Source of the DNA: Roseibium aggregatum
Lineage (GTDB): Bacteria; Pseudomonadota; Alphaproteobacteria; Rhizobiales; Stappiaceae
DNA length: 64,000 bases
Assembly (NCBI RefSeq): GCF_014692675.1
Contig: NZ_JABFCZ010000026.1
Location: forward strand, 1-64,000
Direction of reading: 5' to 3'
In this document: positions 16,981 through 24,444 of the stretch, in pieces
Layout: every line of letters begins with the position of its first letter
How positions within the stretch are numbered: the stretch's first letter is position 1
The notes under the pieces: model-generated
Seen by the model: the letters and a program-made list of their open reading frames with translations, nothing else
Database searches by the model: none
What the model was told of the DNA's origin: nothing
Position numbers and translations under genes: made by a program

Positions 16981-17628
16981 GTGATAGAGGGCTTTGAGGA
17001 ATGGACGGGGCTGTGGTCCTATGCGGTTCTGATTATTGTTTTGGGAGCATGGGGCGCCTACCACTTCCTGGCGCCGAAAAGCTGGCGCGAATGGGCAGGG
17101 ACCGGGCTTGTTCAGAGCTTTATCATTGCGCTCTACGCGGAAATGTACGGGTTCCCGCTCACCCTGTATTTTTTGGCTGGCATTCTGCCTGCGGAAACGA
17201 CTCTGACCCACTCAAGCGGCCATCTCTGGGTGACGCTCTTGGGATATGGCAGAACAGGTGCAACGATCATAACAATCGTCAGCGCTGTTTTTATTCTGGC
17301 CGGGCTGCTCCTGATCGTAAAGGGATGGGTCAAGATATACTTTCTCGGCGATCGACTGCAGACCGACGGGGTCTACGGTCTCATGCGTCACCCGCAATAC
17401 ACCGGTATTTTCCTGTTGATTTTCGGACAGTTGCTGGATTGGCCTACGCTTCCGACGCTTGTGCTGACCCCCGTCATTGTCTGGCTCTACGTTCATCTCG
17501 CGCAGAAGGAAGAGAAGAAACTGCTTCGACAGTTCGGTGACAGTTACACCGACTATCGGCAACGCGTACCGATATTCTTCCCGAAACGGGACAACCTCTA
17601 TCAATTCTGGACGCAGAGTGAGGTATGA
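16981..17628 (+). CDS. ICMT-like integral membrane methyltransferase, paralogue 2 (215 aa)
   Basis: The GTG at 16981 is preceded by GGAGG (16970-16974) and gives MIEGFEEWTGLWSYAVL at the N-terminus; an upstream GTG at 16933 has no such site. Several hydrophobic helices precede the family signature GVYGLMRHPQYTGIF and a C-terminal FGDSYTDYRQRVPIFFP. It shares AEMYGFPLTLYFLAG and other blocks with the protein at 10103-10795, so the island carries two copies of this type. The substrate is unknown. It is convergent to the CusF-like gene across a 196-nt gap with a strong hairpin. Confidence 0.8.
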   Translation: MIEGFEEWTGLWSYAVLIIVLGAWGAYHFLAPKSWREWAGTGLVQSFIIALYAEMYGFPLTLYFLAGILPAETTLTHSSGHLWVTLLGYGRTGATIITIVSAVFILAGLLLIVKGWVKIYFLGDRLQTDGVYGLMRHPQYTGIFLLIFGQLLDWPTLPTLVLTPVIVWLYVHLAQKEEKKLLRQFGDSYTDYRQRVPIFFPKRDNLYQFWTQSEV

Positions 17629-17708
17629 CGCATCGAAGAAAGTCCCGTGCGCCTTTGCTTCCCGACTTCGGCCATGGCGGCAGACGTCCGGCATCATGGC
17701 GGTCCAAA

Positions 17709-17738
17709 GCGCGATCGGAATCTTAAGACCGATCGCGC
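17709..17738. terminator. Perfect hairpin between convergent genes
   Basis: GCGCGATCGG (17709-17718) and CCGATCGCGC (17729-17738) are perfect 10-bp arms around AATCTTAAGA, whose inner eight bases TCTTAAGA are themselves palindromic. The position between convergent genes suggests a bidirectional terminator, but there is no adjacent T-run on either side, so the call is tentative. Confidence 0.45.
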
Positions 17739-17824
17739 CTGGAAGATGTACATCGTCAGGATCGGAACGCCGCCGGCAGAAATGCGTCATGGAACGTCCG
17801 ATGCAGATGTCAACGGGAAGGTAT

Positions 17825-18112
17825 CTATTCCTTCAGTTCGATCACCGTCAGGTTGCCGTTGATCCTGTCCGCCACGAACTCGACCTCCTGACCTTCCTGA
17901 ACCTTTTCCAGCATCGTGTCGTCCGCCATGCGGAACACCATGGTCATTGCGGGCATGTCGAGGTTCTTGAGTTCCTCGTGAATGATGGTGACCTTCTTGC
18001 CTTTCAAGTCGACCTTCTTCACGGTGCCCCTGGTATAGTCCGTGGCAAAGGCGGCGGTTGCGGCAACGGTGCCAAGGACCGCTGCAACGAGGAAACCGGT
18101 AAGCTTGTTCAT
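17825..18112 (-). CDS. Periplasmic CusF-like copper-binding protein (95 aa)
   Basis: A signal peptide (ending AAFAT) is followed by a small OB-fold with GTVKKVDLKGKKVTIIHEEL, LDMPAMTMVFRM and VEFVADRINGNLTVIEL. The DMPAMTM segment supplies the Met ligands used by CusF-family proteins for Cu(I) and Ag(I). The start at 18112 follows AGGAGAATGAA; the open frame extends upstream without coding character. It is the last gene of the run lipoprotein - TolC - multicopper oxidase - CusF-like, so it probably serves as copper carrier to these partners. Confidence 0.88.
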   Translation of the reverse strand: MNKLTGFLVAAVLGTVAATAAFATDYTRGTVKKVDLKGKKVTIIHEELKNLDMPAMTMVFRMADDTMLEKVQEGQEVEFVADRINGNLTVIELKE

Positions 18113-18144
18113 TTCATTCTCCTGATAGCTAAGACAGATTGCGT

Positions 18145-19566
18145 TCACTTGTGTCCGGCATGGCCGGTATGGGAGGAGCCGGATCCGACCGTACGGGACG
18201 GCTGCGGCGCGGCCGCGGGAATATCCGCCCGGCTGGTTTCCGGCAGGTCGCCGGTCCACTCCCAGGCCTGGGTTCCGGGCGGGTTTTCGTACCAGCCGGG
18301 ATCGCTGTAATCGCCGGCGGAGAGGCCTTCGCGCACCTTCACGACGGAGAACATGCCGCCCATTTCAAGCGGACCATGAGGCCCCCAGCCCGCCATCATC
18401 GGCACGGTGTTGTCCGGGATCGGCATGGCCATCTCCTCCATTTCCGCCATACCGTTGGTGCCCATGGGCATATATTCCGGCTGAAGCAGGCGGATCTTGC
18501 GCGCGAGCGCCGTCTTGTCCGCCCCGATGAAGGTCGGCACGTCATGGCCCATGGCGTTCATCGTATGATGGGACTTGTGGCAATGGATCGCCCAGTCCCC
18601 TGGATGCACGGCGTCGAACTCGTAGGCCCGCATCGCGCCGACCGGAATGTCGATCGTGACTTCCGGCCAACGGGCTTCCGGGCGCACCCAGCCGCCGTCC
18701 GTGCAAGTGACCTCGAAGTCGTATCCGTGCATGTGGATCGGATGGTTGGTCATGGTCAGGTTGCCGACACGCACCCGGACCCGGTCGTTCTTCGCGACCA
18801 CCAGCGGGTCGATGTTGGGGAAGATCCGGCTGTTCCATGTCCACAGGTTGAAGTCGGTCATGGTCATGATCTTCGGCACATAGGAGCCCGGATCGATATC
18901 GAACGCGTTGAGCATGATCAGGAAATCGCGGTCGACCGGCATGAAGGCCGGGTCCTTCGGATGCACGATGAAAAACCCCATCATGCCCATGGCCATCTGG
19001 ACCATCTCGTCCGCATGGGGGTGGTACATGAAGGTCCCGGATTTCACGAGGTCGAACTCGTAGACGAAGGTCTTTCCCGGCGGAATGCCGGGATGGGACA
19101 GACCGCCGACGCCATCCATGCCGGACGGCAGAATGAGGCCGTGCCAGTGCACCGATGTGTGTTCGGGGAGCCTGTTGGTCACGAAGATCCGGACCCGGTC
19201 TCCTTCCACCGCCTCGATGGTCGGGCCGATGGACTGACCATTGTAGCCCCAGAGATACGCGGTCATGCCTTCGGCGAGTTCCCGTTCCACCGGTTCCGCG
19301 ACCAGATGGAACTCCTTCACGCCGTTGTTCATGCGGAAGGGCAGCGTCCAGCCGTTCAGGGTCACCACGGGATTGTAGGGCACGCCTGTGTCGGGGGCGC
19401 CTTTGGGAGCCTGGGTGGCCGGTCCGTCCATTATGGCTGCCTCCGGCAGGCCCATGTTGGACGTTTTCGCCCATGCGGCGGTGGATACGAGGGCGGCTCC
19501 GGTTGCGCCCGCGCCCAGAAGCTGACGTCGGTTCATCATCATCCTGTTCCTTTGACCGGTATCCAT
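18145..19566 (-). CDS. Multicopper oxidase, Tat-exported (473 aa)
   Basis: This is a periplasmic cuprous oxidase-type protein. Its Tat signal is MNRRQLLGAGATGAA. The four copper motifs are complete: HWHG at 140-143, HPHAD at 182-186, HPIHMHG at 275-281 and HCHKSHHTM at 328-336 with the axial Met. Further Met-rich stretches (QMAMGMMGF; EYMPMGTNGMAEMEEMAMP) fit Cu(I) acquisition. Copper ligand spacing is as in CopA/CuO-like laccases, and the tail is His-rich. The start at 19566 has GGAGGTCACTG upstream and overlaps the stop of the TolC gene by one base, so translation is probably coupled. This is the intact counterpart of the remnant at 13076. Confidence 0.93.
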   Translation of the reverse strand: MDTGQRNRMMMNRRQLLGAGATGAALVSTAAWAKTSNMGLPEAAIMDGPATQAPKGAPDTGVPYNPVVTLNGWTLPFRMNNGVKEFHLVAEPVERELAEGMTAYLWGYNGQSIGPTIEAVEGDRVRIFVTNRLPEHTSVHWHGLILPSGMDGVGGLSHPGIPPGKTFVYEFDLVKSGTFMYHPHADEMVQMAMGMMGFFIVHPKDPAFMPVDRDFLIMLNAFDIDPGSYVPKIMTMTDFNLWTWNSRIFPNIDPLVVAKNDRVRVRVGNLTMTNHPIHMHGYDFEVTCTDGGWVRPEARWPEVTIDIPVGAMRAYEFDAVHPGDWAIHCHKSHHTMNAMGHDVPTFIGADKTALARKIRLLQPEYMPMGTNGMAEMEEMAMPIPDNTVPMMAGWGPHGPLEMGGMFSVVKVREGLSAGDYSDPGWYENPPGTQAWEWTGDLPETSRADIPAAAPQPSRTVGSGSSHTGHAGHK

Positions 19567-21074
19567 CAGTGACCTCCCCCTTCGGCCGCAGCCACGTTGA
19601 TGGCGGCACCGGTGCGGGCGCCCTCCATCGGCCCCGCACCGTATGTGGCGGCCGCCAGATCCGCTTCGGCGAGCCAGAAGTTCCTGCGGGCGTTGACGGC
19701 CATCAGCTGGGTGTCGATGCGGGCCCGGGTGTCGGCGAGAAGGTCGAAGGTGTTGGTGATCATGCCGTTGTAGGTCAGCAGGCTCTCCTCCTCGACCGCC
19801 TTTCGAAGCGGCAGCACGGCGTCGCGGTAATGTCGGGCAATCTCGTGGGAGGACCTGTAAGCGGTGTAGGCCGAGCGGGCTTCGGAGCGGATGTTCACCG
19901 CCTTTTCCGCCAGGCCGTTCGCCGCCTGCATGTAGGCGTATTCCGCCTTGCGCATCCGCGCCTTGCCGCTGTCGAATATCGGAATGGCGAATTCCAGCTC
20001 GATCTGGGGCGTCACGATGGTCTTTTTCGTCTTCTTTTCCTCCAGATCCGGGCCATTGAGCTCGTATTCGGTCTCGATTTCCCGCTCCGCCTCCACGCCG
20101 GCGATCAGTTCCAGGTCGGTGACGTATCTGGTGGCTTCCGTCAGGCGATAGCTTTTGGCGACGGCCTCCAGTTCAAGCCTTGCGACCTGCAGGTCGATGC
20201 GGTTGCGCAACGCATCTGCCTCGATCGCCGGATTGCCGCGCGGAGCCCTGGGCAGGGCAGGCAGGCTGTCGGGCACGAAATACTCGACGTCCTGCCCCCA
20301 CAATCCCATCAGCCGGGTGAGCCGCTCCTTTGCCAGCCTTGCGGCCAATCGGGCTTCCGCCTTCTGGCCGGTCAGTTCCGCATAGAAGGCGTGTTCGCGC
20401 GCCTGTCCCGCCTTGGGCATGGCCCCCGTCTCGCCCAGCTTCTGGGCGAGCTGCGATGCCGCGTCCGCGGCAACCTGGGCCTGGTTGAGATTGGCAACCG
20501 TTTCGAATGCGGCAACGGCATCGATCCAGGCGCGCCGAGTTTCCGCCGCAAGCGCAAGCGTATCGCCGATCGCAACGGCCTGCGCCTGGCGAAACCGGGC
20601 ATCGGAAACATCGACCCGCTGCTTTTGCGTCGCAAGGGACACAAGGTTGGCCGCGACCGTGCTTTCGATCGTGCGAAATCCGCTGATCTCGGGATGCGCC
20701 AAACCGAAGAGACCAACGGAAACGATCGGATTTTCCAGCATCGTGTCCTGCCATGCGTCGGCCGCGCTCATGCCCAGCGCCGCGTAGGACGCTTGCAGCC
20801 CGCGATTGTTCAGCAAAGCAACCTGGACCGCCGTCTCGGCGTTGATCGTCTTCTTGTGCACCATCTTGCGGACCCGTTCCGAGACCGCCTTCGACTGGGC
20901 CGCATTCTCGATCCAGACGGTCTCCTTGTTGCCGGTCCGCGCGGACGTGCCGGCAGAAACCGCCCGAAACCCGGGTTTCGCTTCGGAATAGGTAGCAACC
21001 TGCTCGGCCGAGACGCACCCCGCCAGCAGGGCGGCCGATGCCACCCACAGAAGGGGTTTGGTTGGGGTTCTCAT
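19566..21074 (-). CDS. TolC-family outer-membrane lipoprotein (502 aa)
   Basis: The N-terminus MRTPTKPLLWVASAALLAGC is a lipoprotein signal. The rest has the long helical hairpins of outer-membrane efflux proteins, with the repeats typical of TolC/CusC (AETRRAWIDAVAAFE; EVEARRNFW-like end: NARRNFWLAEADLAAATYG). The start at 21074 follows GGAGGTGGG; 17 upstream codons in frame were discarded. It overlaps the preceding lipoprotein stop and the following oxidase start by one base each. No RND pump or membrane-fusion partner is in the window, so it may work with a pump encoded elsewhere, or with the oxidase and CusF-like protein as in CopB-like systems. Confidence 0.88.
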   Translation of the reverse strand: MRTPTKPLLWVASAALLAGCVSAEQVATYSEAKPGFRAVSAGTSARTGNKETVWIENAAQSKAVSERVRKMVHKKTINAETAVQVALLNNRGLQASYAALGMSAADAWQDTMLENPIVSVGLFGLAHPEISGFRTIESTVAANLVSLATQKQRVDVSDARFRQAQAVAIGDTLALAAETRRAWIDAVAAFETVANLNQAQVAADAASQLAQKLGETGAMPKAGQAREHAFYAELTGQKAEARLAARLAKERLTRLMGLWGQDVEYFVPDSLPALPRAPRGNPAIEADALRNRIDLQVARLELEAVAKSYRLTEATRYVTDLELIAGVEAEREIETEYELNGPDLEEKKTKKTIVTPQIELEFAIPIFDSGKARMRKAEYAYMQAANGLAEKAVNIRSEARSAYTAYRSSHEIARHYRDAVLPLRKAVEEESLLTYNGMITNTFDLLADTRARIDTQLMAVNARRNFWLAEADLAAATYGAGPMEGARTGAAINVAAAEGGGH

Positions 21075-21307
21075 CACGACCCACCTCCCCGGCCCGGTGC
21101 TTGCAGGTCGTTGAGCTGGCGCCATGAGCCGGGTTCAACGGGCCCCCGGGCCGTATAGCCCTCGGTTACCGAGGGCGGATAAAGGGCGTGGATGGCGGCA
21201 TCCGGATCCTGCGGCCCCGGTCCTGCGGATGGGTCCGGCAACGGTGCCGTGGCTGCGCAGCCGCCGACCAACAGCGGCGAGAGCGCAGCAAAAATGCTTA
21301 GTCTCAT
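21074..21307 (-). CDS. Small lipoprotein (77 aa)
   Basis: The signal MRLSIFAALSPLLVGGCAAT has a lipobox (LVGGC). The mature part is Pro/Gly-rich with DPDAAIHALYPPSVTEGYTA in the middle and ends RGGGS. There is no named family. Its stop codon overlaps the TolC start, so it is first in the lipoprotein - TolC - oxidase - CusF operon. A role as an outer-membrane accessory is plausible but not shown. Confidence 0.7.
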   Translation of the reverse strand: MRLSIFAALSPLLVGGCAATAPLPDPSAGPGPQDPDAAIHALYPPSVTEGYTARGPVEPGSWRQLNDLQAPGRGGGS

Positions 21308-21390
21308 TGAAACTCACTGATCTCGATATGCGGAATCCCGCCTCGGCAAAGGCGGTGCGCGATTTGCCCGGGTCAGACCCCGGTGCGAGA

Positions 21391-21765
21391 TCAGTGTTTG
21401 GGTGGGTGGTCTACCCGGAAGCTGGACGCTTCCGTCAGCGAACCGGCCATCGGCGAATATGGCGCCAGTACCTTCCATCGGGAAAAGACCGGAACCTGGA
21501 GGATCGCCAGATCGACAAAACAGGAAGACTGACAACAAGGTTCGGAAGAGAATTTGCCGTTGCTATCGGCCTTGCCGGCCGGGCAATCGATTCCGAGGGA
21601 CTGCTTATCACCGGCTACCTGCGTATGGTGCATGTGACCCATGACCCGGGCCGCTTCGGAGGTCTCTGCGGGGAGCTTTTCAGCCAGGCCATGCGCATTC
21701 GCTCCCGGAAGAAGGGTTCCGAGAAGGAAGATGCCAGCAATGAGGACATGAAGCAGGTTGCGCAC
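21391..21765 (-). CDS. Small exported Cys/His protein, candidate leader ORF (124 aa)
   Basis: The GTG start has AGGTGA close upstream. A signal peptide (RNLLHVLIAGIFLLGTLLPG, ending NAHG) leads to a His cluster (MGHMHHT) and four Cys in DCPAGK and PCCQSSC. The chain ends in DHPPKH. It is 83 nt upstream of the lipoprotein/TolC/multicopper-oxidase operon and 117 nt downstream of the previous operon. The layout matches the other three small Cys/His ORFs of the island. No family name was recognised; a copper-binding or leader function is inferred. Confidence 0.65.
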   Translation of the reverse strand: MRNLLHVLIAGIFLLGTLLPGANAHGLAEKLPAETSEAARVMGHMHHTQVAGDKQSLGIDCPAGKADSNGKFSSEPCCQSSCFVDLAILQVPVFSRWKVLAPYSPMAGSLTEASSFRVDHPPKH

Positions 21766-21860
21766 AGGTCACCTAACCGGAGAACAGAAATTTTCTATCG
21801 AGGGCCCGATTGGGCAGCAATTGAATTATCCGTGATTGCGGCATTTCCGCCCTGCTTCCA

Positions 21861-21874
21861 ATTCAGGCCTGAAT
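21861..21874. promoter_or_regulatory. Perfect 14-bp palindrome upstream of oxidase operon
   Basis: ATTCAGGCCTGAAT is self-complementary over 14 bp and lies about 95 bp before the GTG at 21765, between two same-strand gene groups. It is a candidate operator for the downstream group, which lacks a CueR-type box of its own. No partner regulator is known. Confidence 0.4.
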
Positions 21875-21882
21875 ACGATGCC

Positions 21883-22371
21883 CTATGACCGCGGATCCGC
21901 GGATTTGCGGTTGACCATGTCATGCTGTGCGCGAATGTTTTCGGGCCATTGATCCTTTATCCAGGCAAGCACGGCGATAATTTCCGCATCGCTCAGCGTA
22001 CCTTCGAAGGCAGGCATGTTCGAGTTGAAATTCTCAAGGCCAATGGCTTTCGCGGTTCCGTATTTCGTGATTTCGAAGAGGAGTTCGTCCGCGTGATGCC
22101 AGGTGTGGCCGGTTTCGTCATGCGGAGGCGCCTTGAGCGTTTCGTCCGGATTGGCGGACTGCCAGTCAGGCTCTCCCTTCAAGTCGGCTCCATGACAAGA
22201 GGCGCAGTTCTGCGCATAAACTTCGGCGCCCTCACGAAGCAACTGCGGATCAACAGGATCACGTATCGCGGTGTCCGCATTGGTGCCGCGGTTCCAATAG
22301 GCCCCGGCCGCCAATGCAGCCGCGATCGGCAACCCCGCCAGCAAGTAGAGACCCCTTTTCGAACCGCTCAT
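21883..22371 (-). CDS. Membrane-anchored monoheme cytochrome c (162 aa)
   Basis: An N-terminal anchor (LYLLAGLPIAAALAAGAYW) is followed by a class I cytochrome c domain: CASCHG heme site, GEPDWQ segment, HTWHHADELLFEITKYG, axial Met region NSNMPAF and last helix AEIIAVLAWIKDQWP. This subtype is common in copper islands. The start shares ATGA with the stop of the upstream L,D-transpeptidase gene, showing translational coupling. It is the last gene of the copper-inducible operon that begins at 24807. Confidence 0.87.
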   Translation of the reverse strand: MSGSKRGLYLLAGLPIAAALAAGAYWNRGTNADTAIRDPVDPQLLREGAEVYAQNCASCHGADLKGEPDWQSANPDETLKAPPHDETGHTWHHADELLFEITKYGTAKAIGLENFNSNMPAFEGTLSDAEIIAVLAWIKDQWPENIRAQHDMVNRKSADPRS

Positions 22372-23036
22372 GCCAGCACCACCACCGGCGACCCGACAGG
22401 AACGCGCCCGTAAAGGTCGATAATGTCCTGGTTCATAAGCCTGACGCAGCCACTGGATACCGCGGTACCGATTGTCCAGTATTCCGCCGTTCCATGCAGA
22501 CGGTAAAGCGTATCCTTGTTGCCTTCAAAAATATAAAGGGCCCTTGCGCCGAGCGGATTTTCCAATCCGGGCGCCATTCCGCCATTCCGCCAGCTCCATT
22601 GTTCGAGTTCCGGCTGGCGCTCGATCATCTCATCGGGCGGGGTCCATTTGGGCCACTCCGTCTTGCGCCCGATACGGGCCCTGCCCGCCCATTCGAACCC
22701 GGCACGCCCCAGGCCGACGCCATAGCGCATGGCCTTGCCGTTTTCCTGGACGAGGTAGAGATGAAATTTCGACGTATCGACGACCAGGGTGCCGACTTTT
22801 TCGGATGTCGCGTAATCAACCTGCTGGCGGTAGAAATGTTCGGGCACTTTTTTCAGGTTGATCGCCGGCAGCGGAAATCGTTCTTCCGGCATGGCCCGGT
22901 ACATGGACAGGTATGCGGGATCGTCAGACAGTTGCACCGGTTTTGGCGAGGTATTGCCGGTAACACAGCCGCTGACGGCGAGCCCTGTGAGGCTCGCCGT
23001 TCCGGCAAGAAAAGATCGTCTGGTCAGATAGCTCAT
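22368..23036 (-). CDS. L,D-transpeptidase (YkuD), lipoprotein (222 aa)
   Basis: MSYLTRRSFLAG with a later lipobox VSGC (Cys 24) suggests a lipoprotein with a Tat-like signal. The YkuD domain follows: VDTSKFHLYLV, GVGLGRAGF, NPLGARALYIF, and the catalytic HGTAEYWTIG...SSGCVRL with His 181 and Cys 197. Such enzymes make 3-3 crosslinks in peptidoglycan or attach proteins to it. The start at 23036 has GGCGGA upstream. The gene lies 10 nt after the DUF411 gene and shares ATGA with the cytochrome. It is the second such enzyme in one operon, about half similar to the first. L,D-transpeptidases are known to be inhibited by copper, which makes this location notable. Confidence 0.88.
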   Translation of the reverse strand: MSYLTRRSFLAGTASLTGLAVSGCVTGNTSPKPVQLSDDPAYLSMYRAMPEERFPLPAINLKKVPEHFYRQQVDYATSEKVGTLVVDTSKFHLYLVQENGKAMRYGVGLGRAGFEWAGRARIGRKTEWPKWTPPDEMIERQPELEQWSWRNGGMAPGLENPLGARALYIFEGNKDTLYRLHGTAEYWTIGTAVSSGCVRLMNQDIIDLYGRVPVGSPVVVLA

Positions 23037-23046
23037 GCGTCCGCCG

Positions 23047-23511
23047 TCACTGACCTGCCTGGAAATACGGCTTCGGGCTTTCGGACGGCTTTTGACCGAG
23101 AGCATAGACCGTGTATTTCGCGTCCTTGTCATAGCCCATGCCGAGGGATCCGCTGGGCATGCCGGGCACCGCCAGGCCGCGAATGTCCGGCCGTTCGCTC
23201 ATCATCTTGTCGATCGCTTCCAGCGGCACATGGCCCTCAAGGATATATTTCGTGCCGTTGCCCATCACGGCGGTGTGGCAGGCTTCCATGTTGTCCGGGA
23301 TGCCGGCCTGTTTCTTGATCGCGGTCAGATCTTCCATGTCCTGTACAATCACCTTGTAGCCGGCTTTCTCGACGGCATCCGTCCAGATCTTGCAGCATCC
23401 GCACCAGGGGGACTTGAAGACGGTGATGGTGTTCTCGTCCCCTGCGTGAACCGGCAGGGAAAACAGGGAGCCGGCAAGGATTGCGGCTGCGAAGAGTTGA
23501 GTCCTAGTCAT
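23047..23511 (-). CDS. DUF411 periplasmic metal protein (CopG-like, 154 aa)
   Basis: A signal peptide (ending PVHAG) is followed by the DUF411 core: ITVFKSPWCGCC with Cys 37, 39 and 40, a GYKVIVQDMEDLTAIKKQ strand-helix, MEACHTAVMG and YILEGHVP. Proteins of this family (CopG of Pseudomonas) have a thioredoxin-like fold with a Cys-rich copper site and occur in copper operons. The start overlaps the preceding gene by 8 nt, consistent with co-expression. It probably binds or reduces copper in the periplasm. Confidence 0.9.
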   Translation of the reverse strand: MTRTQLFAAAILAGSLFSLPVHAGDENTITVFKSPWCGCCKIWTDAVEKAGYKVIVQDMEDLTAIKKQAGIPDNMEACHTAVMGNGTKYILEGHVPLEAIDKMMSERPDIRGLAVPGMPSGSLGMGYDKDAKYTVYALGQKPSESPKPYFQAGQ

Positions 23512-23812
23512 TTTCTTTAGTCTCGCTGCTTTGTGTGGAATGACATGATTTGCCCATGAAGCGGTGCATGACGAGATGCATGCCTATGCACCCCAGCATC
23601 GGCACGCCGAGAAGCAGTGTTTGTCCGATTGTCTGTCCGGCGGGTGCGGACCAGATCAGGATTCCGGTTCCCGCGACCATGGCCGCACAACAGGCCATCA
23701 TGAAAAGATTGTGCCCGGTCAGAAGGCTGCGCATGGAAAAGCCGTTTCGTTCTACAGACCTTTCCTGCGCGGCCGATGTACTCGCTACCGTGTTGGTGTC
23801 TTCAATCGTCAT
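23504..23812 (-). CDS. Small membrane protein resembling DUF2933 (102 aa)
   Basis: The start at 23812 shares ATGA with the end of the L,D-transpeptidase gene. After a polar N-terminus come two hydrophobic helices: GHNLFMMACCAAMVAGTGIL and QTLLLGVPMLGCIGMHLVM. They are followed by HRFMGKSCH with possible metal ligands. The N-L-M-ACC pattern and His/Cys tail resemble DUF2933 proteins of copper and silver clusters, but the match is from memory. It is an inner-membrane protein. Confidence 0.65.
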   Translation of the reverse strand: MTIEDTNTVASTSAAQERSVERNGFSMRSLLTGHNLFMMACCAAMVAGTGILIWSAPAGQTIGQTLLLGVPMLGCIGMHLVMHRFMGKSCHSTQSSETKEND

Positions 23813-24375
23813 TGGATGATGACCTTTGCGCCCACGGGTACGCGCTCGAACAGGTCTTCGACATGCGCGTTGATCATGCGGATACAGCCGTTCGATACGG
23901 AACGCCCGATGGAGGACGGCTGGGTGGTGCCGTGGATCCGGTACATCGTGTCCCTCCCGTCCCGGTGCAGATAAAGGGCCCTGGACCCGAGGGGGTTGTT
24001 CGGCCCGCCCGGCACGCCGTTTGCGTACCGGGCATATTTTTTCGGGCTTCGCCTGATCATGTTGTCGGTCGGCCGCCAACTGGGCCACTTCGCCTTGCGA
24101 CCGACCATGGCCTCGCCCTTGAGCGAGAGGCCCGCGCGCCCGACGCCGACGCCGTAGCGGCGCGCTGTTCCGGCGCTTTCCACGAGATACAGGAAGTGGT
24201 TCCCGGTTTCGATGACGATCGTCCCTGGTTCATAACCGGTATAGGAGACCGTTTGAGGTTCAAATTCGGGATTGATTTTGAACGGCTTTTTCGCAGTCGA
24301 GTGCGCAAAAGCCGGCATGGTCGCCGTAACCAGCGCAGCACTGGCCCCAGCCAATAGAAGTCGTCGGGATAACAT
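23809..24375 (-). CDS. L,D-transpeptidase (YkuD), exported (188 aa)
   Basis: Start 24375 (MLSRRLLLAGASAAL) was chosen over 24432 because AAGG lies just upstream and a Tat-like signal begins there. The YkuD fold is complete: VIETGNHFLYLV, GVGVGRAGL, NPLGSRALYLHRDG, and RIHGTTQPSSIG...SNGCIRM with catalytic His 148 and Cys 164. It is periplasmic peptidoglycan crosslinking machinery. It follows the leader-type ORF by 69 nt and a CueR-type promoter at 24957, so copper should induce it. Together with the second copy this suggests a copper-tolerant wall repair function. Confidence 0.88.
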   Translation of the reverse strand: MLSRRLLLAGASAALVTATMPAFAHSTAKKPFKINPEFEPQTVSYTGYEPGTIVIETGNHFLYLVESAGTARRYGVGVGRAGLSLKGEAMVGRKAKWPSWRPTDNMIRRSPKKYARYANGVPGGPNNPLGSRALYLHRDGRDTMYRIHGTTQPSSIGRSVSNGCIRMINAHVEDLFERVPVGAKVIIQ

Positions 24376-24444
24376 CGTCCAACCTTTGAAAACAGTGACA
24401 AATCCGCAGCCGGCTTCGATGAACCGGCGCAAAACACAAGGATG

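Noticed and set aside
18139..19572. 477-codon frame opposite the multicopper oxidase
   Set aside because: His/Arg-rich mirror of the oxidase codons. The oxidase frame has all copper motifs, so this is a shadow.
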